64,000 nucleotides of DNA, from positions 1 to 64,000 of the forward strand of contig CAAGDG010000142.1 of assembly GCA_900768515.1 (NCBI GenBank), given 5' to 3'. The position numbers and the translations under genes were made by a program. Source of the DNA: Lentisphaeria bacterium (lineage in GTDB: Bacteria > Verrucomicrobiota > Lentisphaeria > Victivallales > Victivallaceae). Every line of letters begins with the position of its first letter. Position 1 is the stretch's first letter. Below the pieces are notes generated by a model. The model saw only the letters and a list, made by a program, of their open reading frames with translations. It did no database searches and was not told where the DNA came from. Of the stretch, positions 1 through 8,102 are shown one piece after another.

Positions 1-345
1 GAGGAGGAAGCCGCCATGCTCTTCGGCGAGATGCCGGTGGAGCAGATGCTCGAACGCCTCGGTTCCTGGTGTGAGGTGGCGGCGATCAAACTGGGACGGC
101 GCGGTGCGATCGTGAAGTCCGGATCCGAAACGGTCCGGGTTCCGGCGCAGCTGGTCGAGAACCCGGCGGACACCACCGCCGCGGGCGATCTCTGGGCGAC
201 CGGCTTCCTCTACGGGCTGCTGCGGGGACGGCTGCTGGCGGAGGCGGCCTATTACGGCGCACTGATCAGCGCGGATGTGGTCAAGGTGATCGGATCGGAG
301 ATTCCGGAGGAGCGCTGGACGCAGCTCCGGGAGCGGATGGCTTAA
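1..345 (+). CDS. PfkB-family carbohydrate/nucleoside kinase, C-terminal part (adenosine-kinase-like)
   Basis: The gene runs off the left edge; 114 residues and the stop remain. The DTTAAGDLWATGFLYGL stretch is the PfkB signature 2 (DTxGAGD): its Asp is the catalytic base and the Gly-rich turn forms the anion hole. The sequence around it resembles bacterial adenosine-kinase-like PfkB proteins rather than ribokinase. It lies 23 bp upstream of ahcY, whose products are adenosine and homocysteine, so a role in removing adenosine by phosphorylation is a natural inference. Other PfkB sugar kinases cannot be excluded because the substrate lid is outside the window. Confidence 0.8.
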   Translation, partial: EEEAAMLFGEMPVEQMLERLGSWCEVAAIKLGRRGAIVKSGSETVRVPAQLVENPADTTAAGDLWATGFLYGLLRGRLLAEAAYYGALISADVVKVIGSEIPEERWTQLRERMA

Positions 346-368
346 TTTTCAGGAGTTGACAAGAAAGT

Positions 369-1775
<1,407 letters not shown>

Positions 1776-1809
1776 GCCGGCACGGTGTAAATTGCAGGGA
1801 ATTTTGAGA

Positions 1810-1840
1810 AACCGCCTTGCATTATCATAATGAGGCGGTT
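1810..1840. repeat. Near-perfect palindrome overlapping the rpsP promoter
   Basis: Arms AACCGCCT-TG-CATTAT and ATAATG-AGGCGGTT are centred on position 1826, with only a two-base bulge on the left. The palindrome fills the space between the -35 and -10 boxes of the rpsP promoter. No U tract follows, so it fits an operator or a processing hairpin for the ahcY transcript better than a classical terminator. Confidence 0.6.
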
Positions 1841-1845
1841 ATATT
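1817..1845 (+). promoter_or_regulatory. Sigma-70-type promoter of the rpsP operon
   Basis: TTGCAT (1817-1822), a 17 bp spacer and TATATT (1840-1845). Transcription from here would give a leader of about 180 nt before rpsP. That leader contains the 7 bp stem 1929-1935/1948-1954, so a structured regulatory 5' UTR is possible. Confidence 0.6.
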
Positions 1846-2032
1846 AAAGGTTCTTAGCGTCGCGGTATCTTTGTTGCGGACTTATGGTCATCATCCTCGG
1901 GCCTGGGAGTCCACCGGGAGCGGGCGACGGCGGAAAATCGTGGCTGGTTCCGCCGGGGAAGTCCAACTCCATGCCGCGGGTGCGGAACGATGCAACTGTT
2001 TGTATTGAAATTGAAAAGAGGTTGAAAAGACT

Positions 2033-2407
2033 ATGGTCAGAGTCAGATTGAAGCGTACCGGGACTCGCAATGCGCATTGCTTCCGGGTTGTTGTGATGGA
2101 TCAGCGTTCGAGCCGTGACGGCAAAGCGATTGAAGAGCTCGGTTTCTACGATCCGCGCAGCAAGGAGGAAAAGGTCAATCTGGAACGGGCGGATTACTGG
2201 AAGAGCGTTGGAGCGTCCTTCTCGCCGACCGCGAATGCGATTGTCGAGCGGATCCGCGCCGGCAAGAGTCTGAAGGATGTGGTCCGTCCGGCTTCGCTGT
2301 CGAAGAAGGCGAAGGAGAAGCTCGCCGCCGAGGCGAAGGCCAAGGCGGAAGCGGAAGCCGCCGCCAAGGCGGAGGCGGAGGCTGGCGAGAAGGCGCCGGA
2401 GGCGTAA
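2033..2407 (+). CDS. rpsP: 30S ribosomal protein S16
   Basis: 124 residues. The N-terminal 80 residues are typical S16 (MVRVRLKRTGTRNAHCFRVV, then DQRSSRDGKAIEELGFYDPR). S16 binds 16S rRNA and is needed for 30S assembly. The protein has a C-terminal extension of about 40 residues made of Ala, Lys and Glu (repeated KAEAEA), probably disordered or helical and charged. First gene of the rpsP-khpA-trmD-rplS-rnhB cluster. Confidence 0.97.
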   Translation: MVRVRLKRTGTRNAHCFRVVVMDQRSSRDGKAIEELGFYDPRSKEEKVNLERADYWKSVGASFSPTANAIVERIRAGKSLKDVVRPASLSKKAKEKLAAEAKAKAEAEAAAKAEAEAGEKAPEA

Positions 2408-2487
2408 TTGCCGACGGACGCCGTCGGGCATGACGGGACGCCGGATTCCGGCAGGAGGCCGGCGGCACAGTTGAAGGAAAAGAGAGA

Positions 2488-2826
2488 ATGCTGAAGGCAT
2501 TGTTGAGATTTTTTACCGGCGGAGGGGAGAGTTCCTCCGAGGCTGCGAAGGGCGGTGCCCGGAGCGGAAAGAGCTCGACCGGCACGTTGCGGGACCTCGA
2601 AGGGTTCGTCGATTACGTGGTCCGTTCGCTGGTGGACTTTCCGGACGAGGTCAACCTGAAGCTCGAAGAGACGGCGGAGGGGTGCACGATTCAGATCACC
2701 TGCCGCAAGGAGGACATCGGCAAGATCGTCGGGAAACGCGGAAAGACGATCATGGCGATCCGTTCGCTGGTATCGGGCGCTGCCGGACGGCAGCACAAGC
2801 GGGTATCGGTCGAGGTTCTCGACTGA
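2488..2826 (+). CDS. khpA: KH-domain RNA-binding protein KhpA (YlqC family)
   Basis: 112 residues. A single KH domain occupies about residues 35-112, with the RNA-contacting GxxG loop as GKRG at 82-85. KhpA proteins are small cytosolic RNA chaperones, often partnered with KhpB, and are commonly encoded between rpsP and trmD. The N-terminal 33 residues are a Gly/Ser-rich extension absent from most family members (usually about 75-85 residues). The next gene, trmD, starts 10 bp downstream. Confidence 0.92.
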   Translation: MLKALLRFFTGGGESSSEAAKGGARSGKSSTGTLRDLEGFVDYVVRSLVDFPDEVNLKLEETAEGCTIQITCRKEDIGKIVGKRGKTIMAIRSLVSGAAGRQHKRVSVEVLD

Positions 2827-2836
2827 TTTTCGGGCA

Positions 2837-3538
2837 ATGCGGATCGACATTGTGACGCTGTTTCCGGAGATGTTTCCGGGGCCGCTCGGGGAGAGTATCA
2901 TCGGGAGGGCCGCCGCGAACCATCTGGTGGAAATTCATGCGGTCGATCTGCGGGATTATACCCACGACGCCCGCGGTACGGTGGATGACAAACCGTACGG
3001 CGGGGGGCCGGGGATGCTGATGAAAATAGAACCGCTCTGCGAAGCGGTTGAGGCGCTGCGGCGGCCGGAAAGCGTGGTGATTCTGACCTCTCCGCGAGGG
3101 GAGCAGTTCACGCAGAAGATTGCCGCGGAACTGGCGGGAGCCGAACATCTGGTGATGATTGCCGGCCACTACGAGGGCGTGGACCAGCGGGTGGTTGAGC
3201 TGTTGGCCGCGCGGGAGATTTCGCTGGGGGATTTCGTTCTGACCAGCGGGAACCTGGCGGCGATGGCGATGACGGATGCAATCATCCGGCTGCTGCCGGG
3301 AGTACTCGGGGATGACGAATCGAGCGTGGAAGAGTCGCACTCCAATTACCTGTTGGAGTACCCGCAATATACGCGTCCGCCGGAGTTCCGGGGGTTGAAG
3401 GTGCCGGAAGTGTTGCTTTCCGGCGATCACGGCCGGGTGGCGGCGTGGCGGCGGGGCGAGTCGGAAAGACTGACCCGGGAACGGCGTCCGGATTTATGGG
3501 AAAAGTATTTACAAACAACGGAGAATGAGTTGAAATGA
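2837..3538 (+). CDS. trmD: tRNA (guanine37-N1)-methyltransferase
   Basis: 233 residues. It methylates G37 of tRNAs with SAM, preventing +1 frameshifting. It starts with [13 protein letters not shown] and carries the knotted SPOUT core with [14 protein letters not shown] and [14 protein letters not shown], whose Asp is the catalytic base. The usual LTGGELPA loop reads LTSGNLAA here, a departure in the SAM/tRNA pocket. The stop overlaps the rplS start by 4 bp (ATGA), indicating translational coupling. No rimM lies between khpA and trmD. Confidence 0.95.
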   Translation: MRIDIVTLFPEMFPGPLGESIIGRAAANHLVEIHAVDLRDYTHDARGTVDDKPYGGGPGMLMKIEPLCEAVEALRRPESVVILTSPRGEQFTQKIAAELAGAEHLVMIAGHYEGVDQRVVELLAAREISLGDFVLTSGNLAAMAMTDAIIRLLPGVLGDDESSVEESHSNYLLEYPQYTRPPEFRGLKVPEVLLSGDHGRVAAWRRGESERLTRERRPDLWEKYLQTTENELK

Positions 3539-3882
3539 CGATACTCGACAAGATTCGCAACGAGCAGGTGAAACCGGAACGGCATGAGTTCAACATCGGC
3601 GACACGATCCGCATCCATGTGAAGATCGTCGAAGGCGATACCGAGCGGATCCAGCAGTTCCAGGGGACGGTGATCAGCCGTCACGGTCAGGGGATTGAGG
3701 AGACCTTCACGGTCCGGCGGGTTCAGGCCGGCCAGGGCGTCGAGCGGGTGTTCCCGATCAACAGCCCCCGGATCGAACGGATCGAGGTGATTCGTCGCGG
3801 CGACGTCCGGCGTGCCAAGCTTTACTATCTGCGCGACAAGGTCGGCAAGGCCGCCCGCGTCAAGGAACTGCGCGCGAAGTAA
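3535..3882 (+). CDS. rplS: 50S ribosomal protein L19
   Basis: 115 residues, the usual length. L19 sits at the 30S/50S interface. Characteristic segments are [30 protein letters not shown] and [20 protein letters not shown]. The ATG overlaps the trmD stop, and the upstream GGAG lies within trmD. A compact hairpin (3890-3908) follows the stop. Confidence 0.98.
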   Translation: MTILDKIRNEQVKPERHEFNIGDTIRIHVKIVEGDTERIQQFQGTVISRHGQGIEETFTVRRVQAGQGVERVFPINSPRIERIEVIRRGDVRRAKLYYLRDKVGKAARVKELRAK

Positions 3883-3887
3883 TCGGG

Positions 3888-4580
3888 GTGCTGCCGGAAT
3901 TCGGCAGCCTTGGTGAACAAGTGACGGGTTTCTTAACCGAAGCTGACGAACTCCTCCGGCCGGAACTGGAATCCTGGGCGGAGGGGTTTTGTTTTATCGC
4001 CGGGGTGGACGAGGTCGGCCGGGGTCCGCTGGCGGGTCCGGTGGTGGCCGCGGCGGTGGTGTTTCCCCGGGGAGTTCCCTGGCCGCGGGTCAACGACTCC
4101 AAACAGCTTTCCGAGGGAGAGCGGCTGCGGCTGCGCGATGAGATTTACGCGGTCCCGGGGGTGCAGGTCGCGGTGGCGGAGGCCGGAGTCGAAGAGATCG
4201 ACCGGTTGAACATATTGAATGCAACCCATCTGGCGATGCGCCGGGCGGTGCTGCAGCTGAAAAAAGTTGATTTTATTCTGGTGGACGGGCGGCCGGTGAA
4301 AAATCTGCCGTTCCCGTCGAAAGCGCTGGTCAAGGGCGATGCCAAATCGGCGAGCATCGCGGCGGCCAGCATTGTGGCGAAAGTCCACCGGGACGCGCTG
4401 ATGGAAGAACTGGATACGCGCTATCCCGGATATGGATTTGCCGCGCACAAAGGGTATGGGACCCGTTCCCACCTGGAGTCGCTGAAGCGGCTCGGGGTGA
4501 CGCCGGTCCACCGGCGCAGTTTCCGGCCGGTGCGGGAGATTCTCAATCCGCCGGCGGAACAGCCGGAGTTCGGATTCTGA
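3888..4580 (+). CDS. rnhB: Ribonuclease HII
   Basis: 230 residues from a GTG at 3888. RNase HII cleaves the RNA strand of RNA-DNA hybrids and starts ribonucleotide excision. The metal-binding start of the fold, AGVDEVGRGPLAGPVVAAAV, holds Asp41 and Glu42; ALVKGDAKSASIAAASIVAKV and the downstream YPGYGFAAHKGYGT complete the site. Start uncertain: GTG 3888 has no good Shine-Dalgarno sequence and lies in a hairpin, so GTG 3921 (219 residues) is a fair alternative. Last gene of the rpsP cluster. Confidence 0.93.
   Translation: MLPEFGSLGEQVTGFLTEADELLRPELESWAEGFCFIAGVDEVGRGPLAGPVVAAAVVFPRGVPWPRVNDSKQLSEGERLRLRDEIYAVPGVQVAVAEAGVEEIDRLNILNATHLAMRRAVLQLKKVDFILVDGRPVKNLPFPSKALVKGDAKSASIAAASIVAKVHRDALMEELDTRYPGYGFAAHKGYGTRSHLESLKRLGVTPVHRRSFRPVREILNPPAEQPEFGF
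3890..3908 (+). other. Hairpin between rplS and the rnhB core
   Basis: GCTGCCG (3890-3896) pairs perfectly with CGGCAGC (3902-3908) around a 5-base loop, 8 bases after the rplS stop. There is no U tract. It may be a weak terminator or an mRNA-end stabiliser, and it lies inside the proposed 5' end of rnhB, which bears on the choice of start. Confidence 0.45.
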
Positions 4581-4827
4581 GCGGAAGCAGAGGGACCGTC
4601 CAGCGGGACGGAGACGGAAAGGAACGACGATGAACTGCAAATTGAGAGGCATCCCCCGCGTCACCGACGCGGGCGGGACCGGAGTCTGCCGCTGAACCGG
4701 CCGGGATGAACAGGAAGTCCCGGGAGCCGGATTCGCGGCCGGGGTCCGACTGAAAGCTCCCCCTCCACGGGGGGAGCGGAGAATTTGTGAAAAGAGTTCA
4801 ATTTTCGAGATAGACAGGAATAAAAAA
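4581..4827 (+). promoter_or_regulatory. Structured thrS leader with two hairpins and a tiny ORF
   Basis: The 247 bp between rnhB and thrS hold two perfect 8 bp hairpins: 4655-4662/4666-4673 (loop ACC) and 4756-4763/4770-4777 (loop of 6). Neither is followed by a U tract. A 21-codon ORF from ATG 4630, preceded by GGAAAGGA, carries two Thr codons next to the first hairpin. Regulation of thrS through this leader is plausible but unproven. Confidence 0.35.
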
Positions 4828-6558
4828 ATGAGTGATTTTCCGTTGGAGACGATCCGCCACAGCGCCGCACACATCATGGCGGCCGCGGTCAAGCAGCTTT
4901 ATCCGGAAACGAAGTTCGACATCGGCCCGGCGACCGAAAACGGCTTCTACTATGATTTCGACATGGAGCACCGGCTGGTCAATGAGGACCTCAAGGCGAT
5001 CGAAAAGCTGATGAAGAAGATGATCGGTCGAAAGCTCCCGTTCGAGCGGTTTGAACTGTCGCGCGCGGAGGCGGAGAAGATGCTTCGCGAAGCCGGGCAG
5101 GAGTATAAGCTAGAGCGTCTGGCGGACATCCCGGAGGGCGAGACGATCAGCTTCTACCGCAGCGGCGATTTTGTCGACCTCTGCCGGGGACCGCATGTTG
5201 AGCACTCCGGTCAGATCGGCGCGGTGAAACTTCAGACGATCGCCGGCAGCTATTTCCGGGGCGACGAGAAAAACAAAATGCTGCAGCGGATCTACGGCAC
5301 CGCGTTCGAGAGCGAAGAGGCGTTGCAGGCGTATCTCAAGCAGCAGGAGGAGGCGGCCCGGCGGGACCACCGCAAGCTGGGTCAGGAGCTGGACCTCTTC
5401 AGCTTCTCGGAGAACGTCGGCCCCGGCCTGGTGCTCTGGCATCCGAAAGGGGCGTTCATCCGGAACCGGTTCGAGACTTTCTGGCGCGAGGAGCACTACA
5501 AGAACGGGTACGAACTGCTCTACACGCCCCACATCGGGCAGAGCGTGCTCTGGGAAACCAGCGGCCACCTCGACTTCTACAAGGAGGGGATGTACTCGGC
5601 GATGCAGATCGACGAGAAGGATTATTACGTCAAACCGATGAACTGCCCGTTCCACATCGAGATCTACCAGTCGCGGCTGCGTTCCTACCGGGGACTTCCG
5701 CTGCGCTGGGCGGAACTGGGGACCGTCTACCGCTACGAGAAGTCTGGTGCGCTGCACGGACTGCTCCGGGTGCGCGGGTTCACGCAGGACGATTCGCACA
5801 TCATCTGCACGCCGGAACAGATTGAAGATGAGATCGCAGAGGTGCTGCGTTTCAGCCTCTACATCTGGAAGTGCTTCGGATTCACCGAAATCAAGCCGTA
5901 TCTCTCGACCCGTCCGGCGAAGGCGGTCGGCGAACCGGAGCGGTGGGAAAAAGCGCTGGTCTCGCTGGAGAAGGCGATCCGGAAGCTGAACCTCGACTAC
6001 GAGGTGGACGAGGGCGGCGGCGCCTTCTACGGTCCGAAGATCGATCTCAAGGTCAAGGACGCGATCGGCCGGGAGTGGCAGACCGCGACCATCCAGTTCG
6101 ACTTCAATCTTCCGGAACGGTTCGACATGACCTACATCGGCGAAGACGGCAGGAAGCACCGGCCCTACATGGTCCACCGGGCGCTGATGGGTTCGCTGGA
6201 GCGGTTCTTCGGCATCCTGATCGAACAGTACGCGGGAGCGTTCCCGATGTGGCTGGCTCCGGAACAGGCCAGAATTTTGCCGATTTCAGAAAAGCAGCTT
6301 GAAGCGGCGAAGGCGCTGAAGAAAGAACTGCGCGGCCGCGGCTTCCGGGTCGAACTTGACGAGCGTGCGGCGAGCCTGGGGGCGAAGATCAAGGACGCCC
6401 GGATCGAACGGATCCCCTACATGCTGGTGGTCGGGGAGCGGGAGGCTGCCGACGGCAGCGTAACCGTGCGGAACCGCCGGGAGGGAGAACTCGGCACGAT
6501 GAGCGTGGCACAACTTGCTGAAAAAATGCAATTTGAAGTTGACAATCGAATTGTTTAA
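4828..6558 (+). CDS. thrS: Threonine-tRNA ligase lacking the N-terminal TGS domain
   Basis: 576 residues against about 640 in E. coli. It charges tRNA-Thr. The protein begins directly in the editing region (HSAAHIMAAAV, the HxxxH of the second additional domain), so the roughly 60-residue TGS domain is missing; no TGS-like sequence is encoded in frame upstream. The class II core is intact: MNCPFH holds the zinc Cys, RYEKSGALHGLLRVRGFTQD is motif 2, MVHRALMGSLERF is motif 3, followed by the anticodon domain. ATG 4828 follows AGGA. It starts the thrS-infC-rpmI-rplT-pheST block. Confidence 0.96.
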   Translation: MSDFPLETIRHSAAHIMAAAVKQLYPETKFDIGPATENGFYYDFDMEHRLVNEDLKAIEKLMKKMIGRKLPFERFELSRAEAEKMLREAGQEYKLERLADIPEGETISFYRSGDFVDLCRGPHVEHSGQIGAVKLQTIAGSYFRGDEKNKMLQRIYGTAFESEEALQAYLKQQEEAARRDHRKLGQELDLFSFSENVGPGLVLWHPKGAFIRNRFETFWREEHYKNGYELLYTPHIGQSVLWETSGHLDFYKEGMYSAMQIDEKDYYVKPMNCPFHIEIYQSRLRSYRGLPLRWAELGTVYRYEKSGALHGLLRVRGFTQDDSHIICTPEQIEDEIAEVLRFSLYIWKCFGFTEIKPYLSTRPAKAVGEPERWEKALVSLEKAIRKLNLDYEVDEGGGAFYGPKIDLKVKDAIGREWQTATIQFDFNLPERFDMTYIGEDGRKHRPYMVHRALMGSLERFFGILIEQYAGAFPMWLAPEQARILPISEKQLEAAKALKKELRGRGFRVELDERAASLGAKIKDARIERIPYMLVVGEREAADGSVTVRNRREGELGTMSVAQLAEKMQFEVDNRIV

Positions 6559-6567
6559 GTTTATTTT
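6539..6567 (+). promoter_or_regulatory. Internal promoter for infC-rpmI-rplT
   Basis: TTGACA (6539-6544), a 17 bp spacer and TATTTT (6562-6567), overlapping the last codons of thrS. It would give infC a leader of roughly 75 nt containing the 9 bp stem 6588-6596/6607-6615. Confidence 0.6.
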
Positions 6568-6651
6568 AAGGAAAAACCATCGAAACCGGCGTCCGGCTTT
6601 ACCCGGCCGGGCGCCGCAAACACGACAGAGTCAGGAAGGGAGGGTGCCGTT

Positions 6652-7161
6652 ATTGCTAAGTTGTTGAAACCGAACGATCGGACATTCACGGCGGACCTGG
6701 TCCGTCTGATTGGTCCGGACGGCGAGCAGCTGGGAGTGGTTCCGTATCCGCGGGCGCGGGAACTTGCGCAGGAGGCGGGAGAAGATCTCGTGCTGGTGTC
6801 GGACCGTTCGACGCCGCCGGTGGTCCGGATCATGAATTTCGGCAAGCTTCAGTACGAACAGAAGAAAAATCTGAAGGCACAGCGGAGAAATTCCGCGGCT
6901 CAGAAACTCAAGGAAGTCAAGTTTCACATCAACATTGACGACCACGATTACCAGACAAAGTTGAAACATGCGCTTGACTTTCTGGAAAAAGGGTGTAGAT
7001 TAAAAGTCACTCTGGCATTGCGCGGCCGCGAGATGGCCCATCAGGATCTGGCGTTCCAGCTGATGGATCAGGTGATGGCGGCGCTGGCTCCGTACGCGGA
7101 TGCGGACGGAAAGCCGAAGATGCTGGGGAGAAATATTTCCGTAAATTTCGCCCCCAAATAG
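6652..7161 (+). CDS. infC: Translation initiation factor IF-3, apparent AUU start
   Basis: 169 residues. IF-3 binds the 30S subunit, prevents premature 50S joining and proofreads the start codon. The N domain (RLIGPDGEQLGVVPYPRARE), the linker and the C domain (KEVKFHINIDDHDYQTKLKHA; VTLALRGREMAHQDLAFQLM) are complete. There is no ATG or GTG at the 5' end. ATT at 6652 lies 7 bases after GGGAGGG (6638-6644) and gives the start MAKLLKPNDRT; the next option, TTG 6661, is 16 bases away. E. coli infC also uses AUU, which lets IF-3 repress its own translation. Confidence 0.95.
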   Translation: MAKLLKPNDRTFTADLVRLIGPDGEQLGVVPYPRARELAQEAGEDLVLVSDRSTPPVVRIMNFGKLQYEQKKNLKAQRRNSAAQKLKEVKFHINIDDHDYQTKLKHALDFLEKGCRLKVTLALRGREMAHQDLAFQLMDQVMAALAPYADADGKPKMLGRNISVNFAPK

Positions 7162-7243
7162 GCGGTGGGCGGAGGGCCGCAGCCGGTGGAGCATTGACCG
7201 GCTCGGTTTCAAGGTCATCTTTTGAATGCAAAGGAAACGAACA

Positions 7244-7444
7244 ATGCCGAAGCTGAAAACGAGAAAGTGCGCCGCGAAGCGTCTCAAAGAGACGGGGACC
7301 GGCAAGTTCCGCCACAACAAGGCGGGCGCCCGCCATCTGAAGTCGAGCAAGAATGCCAAGCGCCGTCGCCGGCTCCGTCAGGACGGAGCGGTTTCGAGCG
7401 CGGAAAAGCGTCGGATCAAGGTTGCCCTTCCCTACGGGCTGTAA
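7244..7444 (+). CDS. rpmI: 50S ribosomal protein L35
   Basis: 66 residues, standard length, starting MPKLKTRKCAAKR. It is very basic (KNAKRRRRLRQ) as expected for L35. The ATG is 8 bases after AAGGA. An in-frame ATG 18 bp upstream lacks family support. It sits in the conserved infC-rpmI-rplT operon; in E. coli this unit is autoregulated by L20. Confidence 0.97.
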   Translation: MPKLKTRKCAAKRLKETGTGKFRHNKAGARHLKSSKNAKRRRRLRQDGAVSSAEKRRIKVALPYGL

Positions 7445-7467
7445 CTCAGGAACGGAGGTAGAAGAAA

Positions 7468-7818
7468 ATGTCGAGAGTCACGTATGCCGTTCCGTCCCGG
7501 AAACGCCGCAAGAGAACGCTGGAGCTTGCCAAGGGTTACTACGGCAACAGCAGCAAGAATATTCGTACCGTCTACGATGCGGTTGACCACGGTCTGGTGC
7601 ACTCCTACAAGGGGCGCAAGCAGAAGAAGCAGCAGTACCGCGGGCTGTGGATCGTCCGGATCAACGCCGCCTGCCGTGCGCTGAATGTCAGCTACAGCAA
7701 ATTCATGAACGGTTTGAAGAAAGCCAACATCGAGCTGAACCGCAAGGTTCTGGCCGATCTGGCTGTCAGCGAACCCGCCGAGTTCAAGGCGCTGGTGGAA
7801 AAAGTCACCCAGGCCTGA
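7468..7818 (+). CDS. rplT: 50S ribosomal protein L20
   Basis: 116 residues, standard length. L20 binds 23S rRNA early in 50S assembly. Typical features are the basic N-terminus ([20 protein letters not shown]), [16 protein letters not shown] and [21 protein letters not shown] strong GGAGGT precedes the ATG. A strong intrinsic terminator follows 23 bp after the stop. Confidence 0.98.
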   Translation: MSRVTYAVPSRKRRKRTLELAKGYYGNSSKNIRTVYDAVDHGLVHSYKGRKQKKQQYRGLWIVRINAACRALNVSYSKFMNGLKKANIELNRKVLADLAVSEPAEFKALVEKVTQA

Positions 7819-7841
7819 CGCTCGAACCTGACAGAGCTCAA

Positions 7842-7885
7842 CAGCTTGAAAACTGGTGACTTTCACCAAGTTTCAAGCTGTTTTT
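7842..7885 (+). terminator. Rho-independent terminator after rplT
   Basis: CAGCTTGAA (7842-7850) pairs with TTCAAGCTG (7872-7880). Inner pairing of ACTGGTGA with TCACCAAGT extends the stem. TTTTT (7881-7885) follows directly. It separates the ribosomal protein genes from pheST. Confidence 0.9.
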
Positions 7886-7918
7886 CGTTTCTGCGGGGAA
7901 TGTTGTGGAGAGAGAGGA

Positions 7919-7966
7919 ATGAAGCGAATCATCCGAACCGGACGTCGATTTAGCAGCCGCCGTTGA
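7919..7966 (+). CDS. Possible 15-residue leader peptide upstream of pheS
   Basis: ATG 7919 follows GGAG (7907-7910) at 8 bases and encodes MKRIIRTGRRFSSRR. The TGA lies inside the left arm of the large hairpin 7957-8010. The position matches pheM in E. coli, but only one Phe codon is present, so ribosome-stalling attenuation would be weak. Speculative. Confidence 0.2.
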   Translation: MKRIIRTGRRFSSRR

Positions 7967-8010
7967 AGCGAGCGAAAGAGATGGTGATCTTTCGCTCGCT
8001 TCAGCGGCGG
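7957..8010 (+). promoter_or_regulatory. 22 bp hairpin in the pheST leader
   Basis: Arms 7957-7978 and 7989-8010 pair over 22 bp with a single G-U wobble, around a 10-base loop. A second stem, TCCGGC (8016-8021) with GCCGGA (8025-8030), follows at once. No U tract is present. It lies after the rplT terminator and 92 bp before pheS, and is a candidate regulatory structure or processing site. Confidence 0.55.
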
Positions 8011-8102
8011 AATGCTCCGGCAGAGCCGGAATCACGTCACGTCAGAACCAACAATCCGATCCGGGCGCAAGAACCGGATCCCTTTTCCGGACACAAACCA
8101 AG

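Noticed and set aside
1884..2051. 55-codon ORF in the rpsP leader overlapping the rpsP start
   Set aside because: The SD is weak, it overlaps S16 out of frame, and no motif is seen; kept only as part of the long leader.
7853..7966. CTG/GTG-started frame with four clustered Phe codons after rplT, resembling PheM
   Set aside because: It has no Shine-Dalgarno sequence, and the Phe codons fall in the terminator stem and its U tract, so the resemblance is probably chance.
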